Source: an uncultured Blautia sp.
GTDB lineage: Bacteria; Bacillota; Clostridia; Lachnospirales; Lachnospiraceae
Direction: 5' to 3'
DNA: 45,727 nt
Assembly: GCA_934426285.1 (NCBI GenBank)
Contig: CAKRYE010000013.1
Span: forward strand, 1 to 45,727
In this document: piece after piece, positions 16,680 to 25,726 of the stretch
Layout of the letters: each line of letters begins with the position of its first letter
Numbering within the stretch: position 1 is the stretch's first letter
Notes under the pieces: generated by a model
Seen by the model: the letters and a program-made list of their open reading frames with translations, nothing else
Databases searched by the model: none
Told to the model about the DNA's origin: nothing
Made by a program: the position numbers and the translations under genes

Positions 16680-17405
16680 ATGGAAGGATATGTACATTCC
16701 CTGGAAAGTTTTGGTTCTGTGGACGGACCCGGAGTGCGGTATGTGATCTTTCTCAGTGGCTGTGCCATGCGCTGTCAGTTCTGTCATAATCCGGATACCT
16801 GGAATATGAAAGAGGGACAGGTCACTACAGCAGACGAACTGCTGAATAAGGCACTGCGCTACAAAGGCTATTGGGGAAACAAAGGCGGGATCACGGTCAG
16901 CGGAGGAGAACCACTGCTGCAGATGGATTTTCTCACAGAGCTTTTCCGTAAAGCAAAGCAGGCAGGAATCCATACGACCCTGGATACCAGTGCCAATCCC
17001 TACACAGAAAAAGAACCCTGGCATTCCAAATGGCTGGAACTGATGAAATATACAGATCTGGTGCTTCTGGACATCAAGCAGATCGATGAAAAGGAACACA
17101 TAAAGCTTACAGGACATACCAACCGGAATATCCTTGCCATGGCGCAGGAGTTATCTGATATGGGGAAACCTGTATGGATCAGACATGTGCTTGTGCCGGG
17201 CGGAAGCGACAAGGATGAATATCTCCACAGACTGGCAGATTTTATCCATACACTTAAAAATGTAGAGCGTGTGGAGGTACTTCCTTATCACACTCTCGGA
17301 ACGTTTAAGTGGGAAAAACTGGGAATTCCGTATCCCCTTGAAGGTGTAAAACCGCCCACACAGGAAAGAATCGATAATGCCCGCAAAATTTTAGGGGCAA
17401 TATAA
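16680..17405 (+). CDS. pflA: Pyruvate formate-lyase-activating enzyme (radical SAM)
   Basis: This radical SAM enzyme uses a [4Fe-4S] cluster and S-adenosylmethionine to generate the glycyl radical on PflB. The CxxxCxxC cluster motif is C28-C32-C35 (CAMRCQFC), preceded by GSVDGPGVRYVIFLSGC and followed by SGGEPLLQ, all characteristic. Length (241) is normal. It starts 5 nt after pflB and ends just before a strong terminator, so pflBA is a two-gene operon. Confidence 0.96.
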   Translation: MEGYVHSLESFGSVDGPGVRYVIFLSGCAMRCQFCHNPDTWNMKEGQVTTADELLNKALRYKGYWGNKGGITVSGGEPLLQMDFLTELFRKAKQAGIHTTLDTSANPYTEKEPWHSKWLELMKYTDLVLLDIKQIDEKEHIKLTGHTNRNILAMAQELSDMGKPVWIRHVLVPGGSDKDEYLHRLADFIHTLKNVERVEVLPYHTLGTFKWEKLGIPYPLEGVKPPTQERIDNARKILGAI

Positions 17406-17418
17406 AGCATAGTAATGC

Positions 17419-17446
17419 AAAAGGCTGTCTTCGGACAGCCTTTTTT
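17419..17446 (+). terminator. Terminator after pflBA
   Basis: An 11-bp stem (AAAAGGCTGTC/GACAGCCTTTT) closed by a TTCG tetraloop, with a T tract reaching 17446. A symmetrical C6G6 stretch follows directly at 17449-17460. Confidence 0.93.
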
Positions 17447-17553
17447 GTCCCCCCGGGGGGCTTGTTGAGGACGATTGTATTTGTTAAAATATTATGTTGT
17501 GGGAATTTTGACACATATCAGCCTGACATTATTACAAACGGAGGATACAGAAA

Positions 17554-20004
17554 TTGGATAAGCTGCTGTCAGAAATCGAAAGCTACTGGAGTACCCGTGC
17601 AGAGGGATACTCTGAGGTGAATCATAAAGAATTAAATGGAATACAGAAGGAAGCATGGTTAAAAACCTTGAAAAGACAGTTTCCGGAGAAAAAGAAAGAA
17701 GATCTGAAAATCCTGGATATCGGTACAGGTCCGGGATTCTTCCCCGTAATTCTTGCAGAGGCGGGATACAAGGTTACAGCTGTAGACTATACACAGGAAA
17801 TGCTGGACACTGCAAAAAAGAATGCAGGGAAGCTTTGCGAAAAGATTGTTTTTCATAAAATGGATGCCCAGAATCTGGAGTTTGAAGATAATACCTTTGA
17901 TGTGGTGATTTCCAGAAACCTTACCTGGAATCTGAGGGATCCCGAAGGTGCATACAGGGAGTGGCACCGGGTGTTAAAGCCTGGTGGAAAGCTTCTGAAT
18001 TTTGATGCAAACTGGTATGGCTATCTCTATGATGAGGAAAAGCGCCAGTCCTATGAAGAGGACAGAAAGCTTGTAGAGAATGAAAATCTGGATGATCATT
18101 ATCTCTGTACTGATATTGACAGAATGGAGAAGATTGCCCTGCAGATGCCTCTGTCTGCCATTGAACGGCCTGTCTGGGACAGAAATATTTTAAAAGAGAT
18201 TGGATTTGAGTCCGTTTCCATAGATCTGGATATCTGGGAGAGAGTGTGGAGCCAGGAAGAGAAGTTGAATTATCATTCTACCCCTATGTTCATGATCTGC
18301 GCAGAAAAACAGCAGGAAGATCTGCAGAAGACAAAAGACCCTCTTTGGGCAGAACCGGGAACAAAGAAGAGCGGTTTTCTGAGGCTGGCAGGCGGAGAAT
18401 TTGCCCTTCCGTATACAGTGATCTGCGGCAATAATCCCGGAAAAACAGTTCTGATCACGGCCTCTGTCCATGCCGGAGAGTATGTGGGGATCCAGGCAGC
18501 GGTAGAGCTTGCAGATCAGTTAAAGCCGGAGAAGATGAATGGAAGAGTGATCCTTGTAAAAACGGTCTGCAGAAAGGAATTTGAAGAGCGAAGCGGCAGT
18601 ATCTGTCCGGAAGATGACAAAAATCTTAACCGTGTTTTCCCGGGAAATCCGGAGGGAACCCGTATGGACCGTCTGGCCTATGCAGTTGTAGAAAAGCTGC
18701 AGAGTGTGGCAGATTATTACATAGACCTGCACAGCGGAGATTCCTTTGAGGAGCTGACTCCTTATATTTATTATGCAGGAAAGGCTGTACAGCAGGTAAG
18801 GGAAATATCTCAGAAAATGGCACAGCAGGCAGATGTTCCTTATATGGTCAGATCTAATGTGGAATCAGGAGGATCTTATAATTATGCAGCTTCCTGTGGA
18901 ATTCCCAGCGTACTGATCGAACGGGGACAGATGGGTGGCTGGACTGCAGAGGAAGTGAAATCTACTGGAAAGGATGTGCGGAATATCCTCTGCTTCCTGG
19001 GCATTTATCAGGGCCTGAGAAGCTACAGTACCTATTATCCTATGGAGATTGAAAATGTACGGTACCAGTCTGCAACTGTATCCGGCCTGTGGTATCCGGC
19101 CAAAAAGCCAGGAGATCTGGTGAAAGCCGGGGAATATCTGGGCTGTACCAAAGATTATGAAGGAAAGATCCTGGAAAAAAGCTATTCCGATCTGAACGGT
19201 GTGATCCTTTATCAGATTGGAAGTCTTCAGGTGATCAAGGATGGCCCTATGATCACTTATGGATCCTTTAGCAGGGAAGAGGACAGTCGCAAGGAGAAAA
19301 TTACGGCCTACTGGACCAAACGCAGTGACAGCTTTAAGGAGCAGAGAAGGGCTGAGCTCCACAGCGATATGGCAGATAAATGGATGAGAGAGATCCTTAA
19401 GTATCTGCCGGAAGGAAAGCTCAGAATCCTGGATGTGGGATGCGGTGCCGGATTCTTTGCCATTCTTCTGGCTAAGCTGGGACATGAGGTCACAGGAATA
19501 GATCTGACTCCTGATATGATCCGCCATTCCATAGATCTGGCAGAGGAGGAAAAGGTTTCCTGTACCTTTAAGGTCATGGACGGGGAGAAACTGGATTTTG
19601 AAAGCGGCAGTTTTGATGTGGTGATTTCCAGAAATCTTACATGGACCTTGCCGGATGCAGCGGGCGCATACAGGGAATGGATCCGTGTATTGAGACCAGG
19701 CGGAATCCTTCTGAATGCAGATGCCAATTATGGAGCGGATAATTTTGCGGATACCTCTGGACTTCCTGCCAATCATGCCCATCACACAGTGGGAGATGCC
19801 ATGATGCAGGAATGTGAGGAGATCAAGCGTCAGCTGCCTATCAGCTCTTATATCCGGCCTGCCTGGGACCTGGAGACTCTGGGAAGGCTTGAAATGGAAA
19901 AGTTCTCCATTGATCTTGGAATCAGCAGCCGGATTTATCAGAAGAAAGATGAATTTTATAACCCTACTCCTATGTTTCTGGTATGTGGAGAAAAACGCAG
20001 TTGA
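17554..20004 (+). CDS. Methyltransferase / AstE-AspA-type zinc hydrolase / methyltransferase fusion
   Basis: An 816-residue protein with three domains. Residues about 1-250 and 580-816 are class I SAM-dependent methyltransferases: motif I is ILDIGTGPGFF at 53-63 and ILDVGCGAGFF at 625-635, and both carry FDVVISRNLTW, GAYREW and LNxDAN, so one arose by duplication of the other. The centre (about 275-570) resembles succinylglutamate desuccinylase/aspartoacylase: HAGE with H306 and E309, DKNLNRVFPG at 355-364, H393 in DLHSGD and E456 in IERG, the expected zinc ligands and catalytic Glu. The start is TTG 17554, 9 nt after GGAGG; no ATG suits. The gene stands alone between terminators. It may methylate and deacylate an amino-acid-like small molecule, perhaps a metallophore or osmolyte, but the substrate is unknown. 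Confidence 0.85.
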   Translation: MDKLLSEIESYWSTRAEGYSEVNHKELNGIQKEAWLKTLKRQFPEKKKEDLKILDIGTGPGFFPVILAEAGYKVTAVDYTQEMLDTAKKNAGKLCEKIVFHKMDAQNLEFEDNTFDVVISRNLTWNLRDPEGAYREWHRVLKPGGKLLNFDANWYGYLYDEEKRQSYEEDRKLVENENLDDHYLCTDIDRMEKIALQMPLSAIERPVWDRNILKEIGFESVSIDLDIWERVWSQEEKLNYHSTPMFMICAEKQQEDLQKTKDPLWAEPGTKKSGFLRLAGGEFALPYTVICGNNPGKTVLITASVHAGEYVGIQAAVELADQLKPEKMNGRVILVKTVCRKEFEERSGSICPEDDKNLNRVFPGNPEGTRMDRLAYAVVEKLQSVADYYIDLHSGDSFEELTPYIYYAGKAVQQVREISQKMAQQADVPYMVRSNVESGGSYNYAASCGIPSVLIERGQMGGWTAEEVKSTGKDVRNILCFLGIYQGLRSYSTYYPMEIENVRYQSATVSGLWYPAKKPGDLVKAGEYLGCTKDYEGKILEKSYSDLNGVILYQIGSLQVIKDGPMITYGSFSREEDSRKEKITAYWTKRSDSFKEQRRAELHSDMADKWMREILKYLPEGKLRILDVGCGAGFFAILLAKLGHEVTGIDLTPDMIRHSIDLAEEEKVSCTFKVMDGEKLDFESGSFDVVISRNLTWTLPDAAGAYREWIRVLRPGGILLNADANYGADNFADTSGLPANHAHHTVGDAMMQECEEIKRQLPISSYIRPAWDLETLGRLEMEKFSIDLGISSRIYQKKDEFYNPTPMFLVCGEKRS

Positions 20005-20046
20005 GCTGCTGAAAAAAAGTTACGAAAATATTTCGAATATTTTATG

Positions 20047-20077
20047 AGGAATCCTGTAAAAAGGATTCCTTTTTTTT
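20047..20077 (+). terminator. Terminator after the methyltransferase fusion gene
   Basis: AGGAATCC/GGATTCCT, an 8-bp stem with an 8-nt loop and seven T, 42 nt after the stop. Confidence 0.9.
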
Positions 20078-20131
20078 CGAGCAAAGTATGGAAAAGCTTG
20101 AAAAAATGCGAAAAATCAAGGATGATTAAGG

Positions 20132-20161
20132 TTGACCGTACAGAGGGAGAGGCGCTATAAT
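20132..20161 (+). promoter_or_regulatory. Upstream promoter of the cell-wall hydrolase gene
   Basis: TTGACC (20132-20137) and TATAAT (20156-20161), 18-nt spacer. It lies 45 nt before a second, better promoter, so the gene may have tandem starts. The rest of the 300-base gap holds the preceding terminator and AT-rich DNA. Confidence 0.5.
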
Positions 20162-20205
20162 CTTTTGTATAAACTTTATAGATATTACAGGAATGTAAAA
20201 AAAGC

Positions 20206-20234
20206 TTGACAAAAGTGTCTTTGTTAAATATAAT
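20206..20234 (+). promoter_or_regulatory. Main promoter of the cell-wall hydrolase gene
   Basis: TTGACA (20206-20211) and TATAAT (20229-20234) with a 17-nt spacer, a perfect consensus; predicted start near 20241, about 68 nt before the ATG. Confidence 0.8.
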
Positions 20235-20308
20235 TTTCTTATAAATTACAAAAATGTTACAACTATATGTTGCATTTTGGAATTAAGAAAAAAGAGGAAT
20301 GAAAAGGT

Positions 20309-21217
20309 ATGAAAGTTCAAAAAAGACAAGGTCAGCCCGGACGATCAGTGAAAAGAAGAAAATCCGGAGATCCTGCTAAAAGCTTTATACTGGTTACAGC
20401 GTGTACCTGTGCCGCAGTTGTTCTGGCTGCCGGCGGAAGAATCGGAGATAACAGTAAGAAACAGGTATATGCAGCTTCCGGGAATGAAAATGAGACTTTT
20501 TCCTCCCAGTCAGTTGAATCAGGATCAGACATACTTCCTACAGGGATTGCAGGCGTAATGTCCGGGGTAAACAGTACAGTTACCAGACAGAAGTCTGTAG
20601 AGCGGATCGGTACTTCCTGCGAGCAGGTTATGGTAGGACAGCGTGTAAAGAAAATTGATGACAGCGTGGCAGAGTTTGATGTGAGCTCTTCCATGGAGAG
20701 CAAGATCAATGCTCTTGATGAGAAATATATCAGTTCTGCTCAGAAATCTACGCTCATGTCCGATGAGGATTATGATACACTGCTCCGTATCGTGGAGGCA
20801 GAAGCGGGAACTGAGGACATTAAGGGACGGGTACTTGTGGCAAATGTGATCATGAACCGTGTGAAGAATGAAGAATTTCCTGATAATGTTACAGAAGTAG
20901 TGTGGGAATCCACAAATGGTGTGCCGCAGTTTTCTCCTACCTATGATGGCAGGATCAATGAGGTTGAGGTTACGGATGATACCAGAGAGGCAGTGCGTGA
21001 GGCGCTGGAGGGTAAGGATTATTCCCAGGGTGCACTTTTCTTTATCCAGAAATCCGAGGCAGAATCCCACAATGTTACCTGGTTTGAAAAGGATCTGAAA
21101 AAGCTTTTCAAATATGGTGTCCATGAATTTTATACATATCCGGATGAAGGGGACAAGTCCAGGCTCGCTGATCAGGCAGGGGGTTCCAATATTGTCCAGA
21201 TGGCAAAAACAAATTGA
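20309..21217 (+). CDS. Cell wall hydrolase, SleB/CwlJ family
   Basis: A 302-residue secreted or membrane-anchored hydrolase. A basic N terminus (about 1-22, many K/R) leads into a hydrophobic segment (about 26-42), then a Ser/Gly-rich linker, then the SleB/Hydrolase_2 domain from about 152: YDTLLRIVEAEAGTEDIKGR with the conserved Glu of the family, VANVIMNRVKN, PQFSPTYDGRI and ALFFIQKSE. The family cleaves cortex or vegetative peptidoglycan, often as a lytic transglycosylase in spore germination. There is no SPOR or PG-binding domain, so a vegetative role is equally possible. It has its own promoters and a terminator. Confidence 0.85.
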   Translation: MKVQKRQGQPGRSVKRRKSGDPAKSFILVTACTCAAVVLAAGGRIGDNSKKQVYAASGNENETFSSQSVESGSDILPTGIAGVMSGVNSTVTRQKSVERIGTSCEQVMVGQRVKKIDDSVAEFDVSSSMESKINALDEKYISSAQKSTLMSDEDYDTLLRIVEAEAGTEDIKGRVLVANVIMNRVKNEEFPDNVTEVVWESTNGVPQFSPTYDGRINEVEVTDDTREAVREALEGKDYSQGALFFIQKSEAESHNVTWFEKDLKKLFKYGVHEFYTYPDEGDKSRLADQAGGSNIVQMAKTN

Positions 21218-21237
21218 GCAAAAATAAACTGATAATA

Positions 21238-21277
21238 GAAAAGACAGACTTTCTTTTTGGGAAGCTGTCTTTCTTTT
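21238..21277 (+). terminator. Terminator after the cell-wall hydrolase gene
   Basis: AAAGACAG pairs with CTGTCTTT, followed by CTTTTTTC; the inner part of the loop is partly mismatched. Confidence 0.75.
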
Positions 21278-21413
21278 TTCTGTGAAAAACTACTATCTAT
21301 ATAAAAATGATCAGTGTATAAATGAGATATAATTTAGGATGGTATTTTGTTAAAGCATATGATATAATGGGTTCAATTGACAAACGAAAAACTTTGGAAA
21401 GGCAGGATATACA

Positions 21414-22904
21414 ATGCAGGTATTATACAAAAGCACACGAGGAAAAGAAGAGGCGGTAACAGCTTCCATGGCTATTTTAAAGGGACTTTCTGAGGATGGC
21501 GGTTTATTTGTGCCTACAGAAATTCCGAAGCTGGATGTCCCTATGGATAAGCTGGCACAGATGAGTTATCAGGAGACCGCTTATGAGGTAATGAAGCGTT
21601 TCCTCACAGATTTCACAGAAGAGGAATTGAAAAACTGCATCAGCAGAGCCTATGACGATAAATTTGATACAAAGACAATTGCACCACTTCATGAAGCAGA
21701 CGGAGTATATTTCCTGGAGCTGTATCATGGAGCTACCATTGCATTCAAGGATATGGCTTTATCAATTCTTCCACATCTTATGACTACAGCAGCAAAGAAA
21801 AATGATGTAAAAAATGAGATCGTGATCCTCACTGCAACATCAGGGGATACAGGTAAGGCTGCCATGGCAGGATTTGCAGATGTGCCTGGCACAAAGATCA
21901 TTGTCTTTTATCCGAAGAACGGTGTAAGCCCTATTCAGGAGAAGCAGATGGTTACCCAGAAGGGAAATAATACCTATGTAGTGGGAATTACCGGCAATTT
22001 CGATGATGCCCAGACTGCTGTAAAGAAAATGTTTAATGACCAGAAGCTGGAAGCAGAGCTTGACCAGGCAGGTTATCAGTTCTCTTCTGCAAACTCAATC
22101 AATATCGGACGTCTGGTTCCACAGATCGTATATTATGTATATGCATATGCATCTCTGGTCCGCCAAGGAAAGATCAAAGACGGACAGGAGATCAATATCA
22201 CAGTGCCTACAGGAAATTTCGGAAATATCCTTGCTGCATATTATGCAAAACAGATGGGACTTCCTGTACATAAGCTGATCTGTGCATCCAATGATAATAA
22301 GGTACTGTATGATTTCTTCCGTACAGGTACCTATGACAGAAAACGTGACTTTATCCTGACAACTTCTCCTTCCATGGATATTCTGATCTCCAGCAATCTT
22401 GAGCGCCTTATTTACCGTATTGCAGGTGCAGACGCAAAGAAATGTGCTGAGCTGATGCAGGCATTATCAGCAGGCGGAGAGTACACGATCACAGAGGAAA
22501 TGAAGGCACAGCTGGGAGATTTCTACGGAAATTTCTGCACAGAAGAGGAAACAGCTGCAACCATCGCCGGAGTTTTCAAAAACAGTCATTATGTGATTGA
22601 TACCCATACTGCAGTTGCTGCAGGTGTATATGACAAATATGTAAAGGAAACAGGAGATAAGCTTCCTGCAGTGATCGCTTCCACAGCCAGCCCTTACAAA
22701 TTTACCAGAAGTGTTATGGATGCTCTTGGAGCGGATACAGAGGGTAAGGATGATTTTGCTCTGGCTGATGAGCTTTGTACCCTGTCCGGTGTGAAGGTTC
22801 CCCAGGCAGTTGAGACCATCCGTACAGCTCCTGTTCTTCATGACAGAGTGGTAGATGCTCCTGATATGCCAAAGGCTGTGAAGGAAATTCTTGGAATCTT
22901 ATAA
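21414..22904 (+). CDS. thrC: Threonine synthase
   Basis: A PLP enzyme converting O-phosphohomoserine to threonine. The 496-residue length and the domain pattern match the longer ThrC class (E. coli/yeast type). The PLP lysine is K112 in HGATIAFKDMALSILP; TATSGDTGKAAMAGF binds the phosphate, and TGNFGNILAAYYAK is a further family signature. GGAAAGG precedes ATG 21414. It appears to be a single-gene unit; the next transcript is the 6S RNA. AT-rich TATAAT boxes at 21328 and 21363 lie upstream, but neither has a good -35 box. Confidence 0.96.
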   Translation: MQVLYKSTRGKEEAVTASMAILKGLSEDGGLFVPTEIPKLDVPMDKLAQMSYQETAYEVMKRFLTDFTEEELKNCISRAYDDKFDTKTIAPLHEADGVYFLELYHGATIAFKDMALSILPHLMTTAAKKNDVKNEIVILTATSGDTGKAAMAGFADVPGTKIIVFYPKNGVSPIQEKQMVTQKGNNTYVVGITGNFDDAQTAVKKMFNDQKLEAELDQAGYQFSSANSINIGRLVPQIVYYVYAYASLVRQGKIKDGQEINITVPTGNFGNILAAYYAKQMGLPVHKLICASNDNKVLYDFFRTGTYDRKRDFILTTSPSMDILISSNLERLIYRIAGADAKKCAELMQALSAGGEYTITEEMKAQLGDFYGNFCTEEETAATIAGVFKNSHYVIDTHTAVAAGVYDKYVKETGDKLPAVIASTASPYKFTRSVMDALGADTEGKDDFALADELCTLSGVKVPQAVETIRTAPVLHDRVVDAPDMPKAVKEILGIL

Positions 22905-22919
22905 TTTGTGCATTTTATG

Positions 22920-22948
22920 TTGAAAAAAACTATATACTAGAGTATAAT
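22920..22948 (+). promoter_or_regulatory. Promoter of the 6S RNA gene
   Basis: TTGAAA (22920-22925) and TATAAT (22943-22948), 17-nt spacer. It predicts a start near 22955-22956, just before the closing stem of the RNA. Confidence 0.75.
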
Positions 22949-22955
22949 AAAACCA

Positions 22956-23145
22956 TCTAAAATATCCTGAAATGTTCGAGGCCCCTTCTTTTTTTGAACC
23001 TACATCGACTTTAACGGGAATCCAACATTGTACCATGGATGTCAGGCCGTCATTATGCAGCGGAAGACAAAAATGTTATTGAGGATACCCACCTAGCTGC
23101 GGCTAGGCGTCAATGGGAAGGGAACGACATTTCGGGAGTTTCAAG
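22956..23145 (+). ncRNA. ssrS: 6S RNA
   Basis: A roughly 190-nt non-coding gene with the 6S RNA architecture. The closing stem CCTGAAATGT (22966-22975) pairs with ACATTTCGGG (23127-23136); a large central bubble has TTTGAACC on the 5' side and a small hairpin CCTAGC-TGCG-GCTAGG (23092-23107) on the 3' side; the distal arm starts with GGGAATCC/GGATACCC (23016-23023 with 23083-23090) continued by AACATT/AATGTT. The opening TCCTGAAATGT and the purine-rich GGGAAGGGAAC before the closing strand resemble Bacillus 6S-1 RNA. 6S RNA mimics an open promoter and binds housekeeping RNA polymerase. Own promoter and terminator flank it. Ends are estimates. Confidence 0.82.
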
Positions 23146-23152
23146 AAAAGAC

Positions 23153-23177
23153 AGAGCCGTGACCGGGCTCTTTTTTT
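23153..23177 (+). terminator. Terminator of the 6S RNA gene
   Basis: AGAGCC pairs with GGCTCT around a short loop, followed by a run of T to 23177. Confidence 0.85.
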
Positions 23178-23239
23178 CAGTAAAAAAGCAAATAAAAAGG
23201 CTTTTCGTGATTATATATTATATTGGGAGGTTACAGGCA

Positions 23240-24304
23240 ATGAGTGTAAGCGAAAGAAAATTTGGCGTATTGCCCACAGGAGAAACAGTTAAGATCTATC
23301 ATCTGGAGAATGGATCCGGTGCATTTGTGGAAGTAACAGAGTTTGGGGCTCTTTTGGTGAAGCTGTGTGTGCCGGACAGAGAAGGAAAACTAGCAGATGT
23401 AGTTCTGGGATATGATGACCTGGAATCTTATGAGGTGAATGGATGCTTTTTCGGAGCAGTGATCGGCAGAAGTGGTAACCGTATTGCCGGCGCAAGGTTT
23501 ATGCTTGGAGACAAAGAGGTAAAGCTTGCACAGAATGAAAATGACAACAACCTTCACAGTGGTCCGAATGGATTTGAGAAGAAGCTGTGGAAGGTGGCTG
23601 AGATTTCCCAGGATAAAAACAGCATTGTATTTAACCGTATCAGCCCTGACGGAGAAAATGGTTATCCGGGAGAATTTGATGTTTCTGTAAAGTATGAATT
23701 TACAGAAGAAAATGAATTAAAAATCCATTATCAGGGTGTATGCGATGAGCCTACAGTAGGAAATATGACCAATCATTCTTATTTTAATCTGAGTGGAGAG
23801 GGAAGCGGTTCAGCTATGGATCAGTATCTGACCATTCATGCAAATTACTATACACCTGTAGCTGACAGCCATTCTATTCCTACGGGAGAGTATGCACCGG
23901 TGGAGGGTACTCCTATGGATTTCAGAACTGCCAGACAGATGGGAGAGAGGATCGATGCAGATTTTGAACAGCTGAAATTTACCGGCGGCTATGACCATAA
24001 TTATGTAACCGACAATTATTCCAAAGGCAATCGCAGACTCATTGCCACTGCATACAGCAAAGAAACCGGAATTGCTATGGATGTAACTTCTGATTGTCCC
24101 TGTGTACAGTTCTATGCAGCTAATTTTGTAGAGAACGAAAAGGGTAAAAACGGACATGTTTACAATCAGAGAGAGGCATTCTGTCTGGAAACACAGGTAG
24201 AGCCAAATGCTGTAAATGTGGAGGATTTCCATTCTCCTGTCCTTGCAGCCGGAGAGCATTACAACTCTGAAACTTCTTACAGATTTTACATAAAAGAACA
24301 GTAA
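23240..24304 (+). CDS. galM: Aldose 1-epimerase (galactose mutarotase)
   Basis: Interconverts alpha- and beta-anomers of galactose or glucose. The 354-residue protein shows the family landmarks: FGALLVKLCVPDREG, RSGNRIAGARF, NLHSGPNGFEKKLW, the catalytic His in TNHSYFNLSG and the catalytic Glu in FCLETQVEPNAVN. The reading frame is open back to 23039, but that part runs through the 6S RNA gene; GGGAGG at about 23225-23230 fixes the start at ATG 23240. No other Leloir pathway gene is adjacent. Confidence 0.92.
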   Translation: MSVSERKFGVLPTGETVKIYHLENGSGAFVEVTEFGALLVKLCVPDREGKLADVVLGYDDLESYEVNGCFFGAVIGRSGNRIAGARFMLGDKEVKLAQNENDNNLHSGPNGFEKKLWKVAEISQDKNSIVFNRISPDGENGYPGEFDVSVKYEFTEENELKIHYQGVCDEPTVGNMTNHSYFNLSGEGSGSAMDQYLTIHANYYTPVADSHSIPTGEYAPVEGTPMDFRTARQMGERIDADFEQLKFTGGYDHNYVTDNYSKGNRRLIATAYSKETGIAMDVTSDCPCVQFYAANFVENEKGKNGHVYNQREAFCLETQVEPNAVNVEDFHSPVLAAGEHYNSETSYRFYIKEQ

Positions 24305-24367
24305 GAAGTGATTTGCCGGTGAACGGCAAGAAAGATCTCCCTGAATATAAATAGAATGGAGAGATAT

Positions 24368-25357
24368 ATGAAGAAGGAGAAAGAGAAGAAATCGGTGGTT
24401 TCACTTCTGCTTGGATTTATGAATCGTGTGTCAGGGGATCACGTAGGAGCATATGCCACACAGGCTGCCTATTTTTTGATTCTTTCCTTTATTCCCTGTA
24501 TCCTTTTTCTGACAACTCTGGTCAGATATACACCGGTTACTTATAATATGGTGCGTGATGCCATTGTTGCATTTGTTCCTGAGAATATCCAGAGTTTTGT
24601 TCTTGGAATCGTAGTGGATGTTTATAAGAGAAGTACAGCCATTGTACCTATTTCTGCCATTGTAGCACTGTGGTCTGCGGGGAAAGGTATGCAGTCCCTG
24701 ATCAATGGACTGAACACCATTTATCATGTAAAGGAAACCCGTAACTGGCTGATTACCAGGATTTATGCGGTTTTTTATACCTTTTCACTGGTGGTGGCAC
24801 TGATCATCTGTTTGCTTATGCTTGTGCTTGGTAACCGGATCCAGGAGCTTGCGGCCATGTATGTTCCTTTTGTGGGAAAGGTTCTGGGCAGGATATTAGG
24901 TGCCAGGACAGAGCTGGTTTTTGCAGTGCTTTTTCTGGTGTTTCTCATGCTTTACAAATTGCTTCCAAACCGGAAGGCAACCTTGAAAAGCCAGGTTCCC
25001 GGAGCTCTGATCATTGCCGTGGCCTGGTCTATATTTTCCTATGGATTTTCCTTTTATTTTGAGATTTTTCCGGGATTTTCCAATATGTATGGGAATCTGA
25101 CCACGATTATCATGGTGATGATCTGGCTGTATTTCTGTATGAACCTGTTTCTGTACGGAGCGGAGATCAATGCCTATTTTGAGAAGGATTTCCGAAAGGC
25201 TCACCGGTCTGTCAAAGGAATGATCGACCATGAGAGAGAACGGAGACTGAAAGCAAAAGAAGCAGTAGAGGCGGCTAAGTCTGCAGATGAGGTGCCGGCA
25301 GCCCGGACTGAAAATGCGGATGGGAAAGCTGCTGAGAAAGTAGAAAATGACTCTTGA
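24368..25357 (+). CDS. YihY/virulence factor BrkB family membrane protein
   Basis: A 329-residue membrane protein of the YihY (formerly RNase BN) family, with about six helices. The N-terminal HVGAYATQAAYFLILSFIPC and the central WSAGKGMQSLINGLNTIY are family signatures. The C-terminal 60 residues form a charged Lys/Glu/Ala-rich tail. Function is not established. GGAGA at 24358-24362 serves ATG 24368; an in-frame ATG at 24356 lacks a ribosome binding site. The stop codon lies within the -35 box of the pheS promoter. Confidence 0.85.
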   Translation: MKKEKEKKSVVSLLLGFMNRVSGDHVGAYATQAAYFLILSFIPCILFLTTLVRYTPVTYNMVRDAIVAFVPENIQSFVLGIVVDVYKRSTAIVPISAIVALWSAGKGMQSLINGLNTIYHVKETRNWLITRIYAVFYTFSLVVALIICLLMLVLGNRIQELAAMYVPFVGKVLGRILGARTELVFAVLFLVFLMLYKLLPNRKATLKSQVPGALIIAVAWSIFSYGFSFYFEIFPGFSNMYGNLTTIIMVMIWLYFCMNLFLYGAEINAYFEKDFRKAHRSVKGMIDHERERRLKAKEAVEAAKSADEVPAARTENADGKAAEKVENDS

Positions 25358-25382
25358 CATATTTTTCGGACTGTGGCATAGT
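25354..25382 (+). promoter_or_regulatory. Promoter of the pheST leader
   Basis: TTGACA (25354-25359) and CATAGT (25377-25382), 17-nt spacer. The -35 box contains the TGA stop of the preceding gene. Confidence 0.55.
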
Positions 25383-25389
25383 AAATACT

Positions 25390-25661
25390 GTTAATAAATG
25401 AAAAGGCACAGAAGGTGTTTTTAGGGATTTATTTTCCATCAGAGAGTGGAGGTCATCGGCTGAAAGCTTCCACAGGTTCAAATATTTCCTGAATTTCCCA
25501 CCGGAGCTGCATTCCTGAATGTTCTATTAGGAATATGATATGATTGTTTAGTAGGGAATGACGTTGCTGCGCGTTAAGCAGACCGAGAGCCTGTATAAAA
25601 CAGGAAGCAGGGTGGTACCGCGGATATGCTCCGTCCCTCATATGAGGGATGGGGCTTTTTT
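25390..25661 (+). promoter_or_regulatory. T-box leader (Phe) controlling pheST
   Basis: A T-box riboswitch: AGAGAGTGGAGG in Stem I (25441 on), specifier context CTGAATTTCCCACC where TTT or TTC (25494-25497) both encode phenylalanine, the antiterminator box AGGGTGGTACCGCGG at 25609-25623, and the terminator GCTCC...GGGGC with T run at 25628-25661. Uncharged tRNA-Phe would permit pheST transcription. This fills the gap between the YihY gene and pheS. Confidence 0.9.
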
Positions 25662-25726
25662 GTATTTACGGATCTGCGGCCCTTGATCAGGAAATTACGA
25701 ATATTTTTATAAAGGAGAAAAGAATC

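Noticed and set aside
17449..17460. C6G6 palindrome after the pflA terminator
   Set aside because: Striking, but only 12 bp and isolated; most likely chance or part of the terminator surroundings.
23039..23239. N-terminal extension of galM
   Set aside because: The extension translates the 6S RNA and its terminator; the good ribosome binding site is at 23225-23230.
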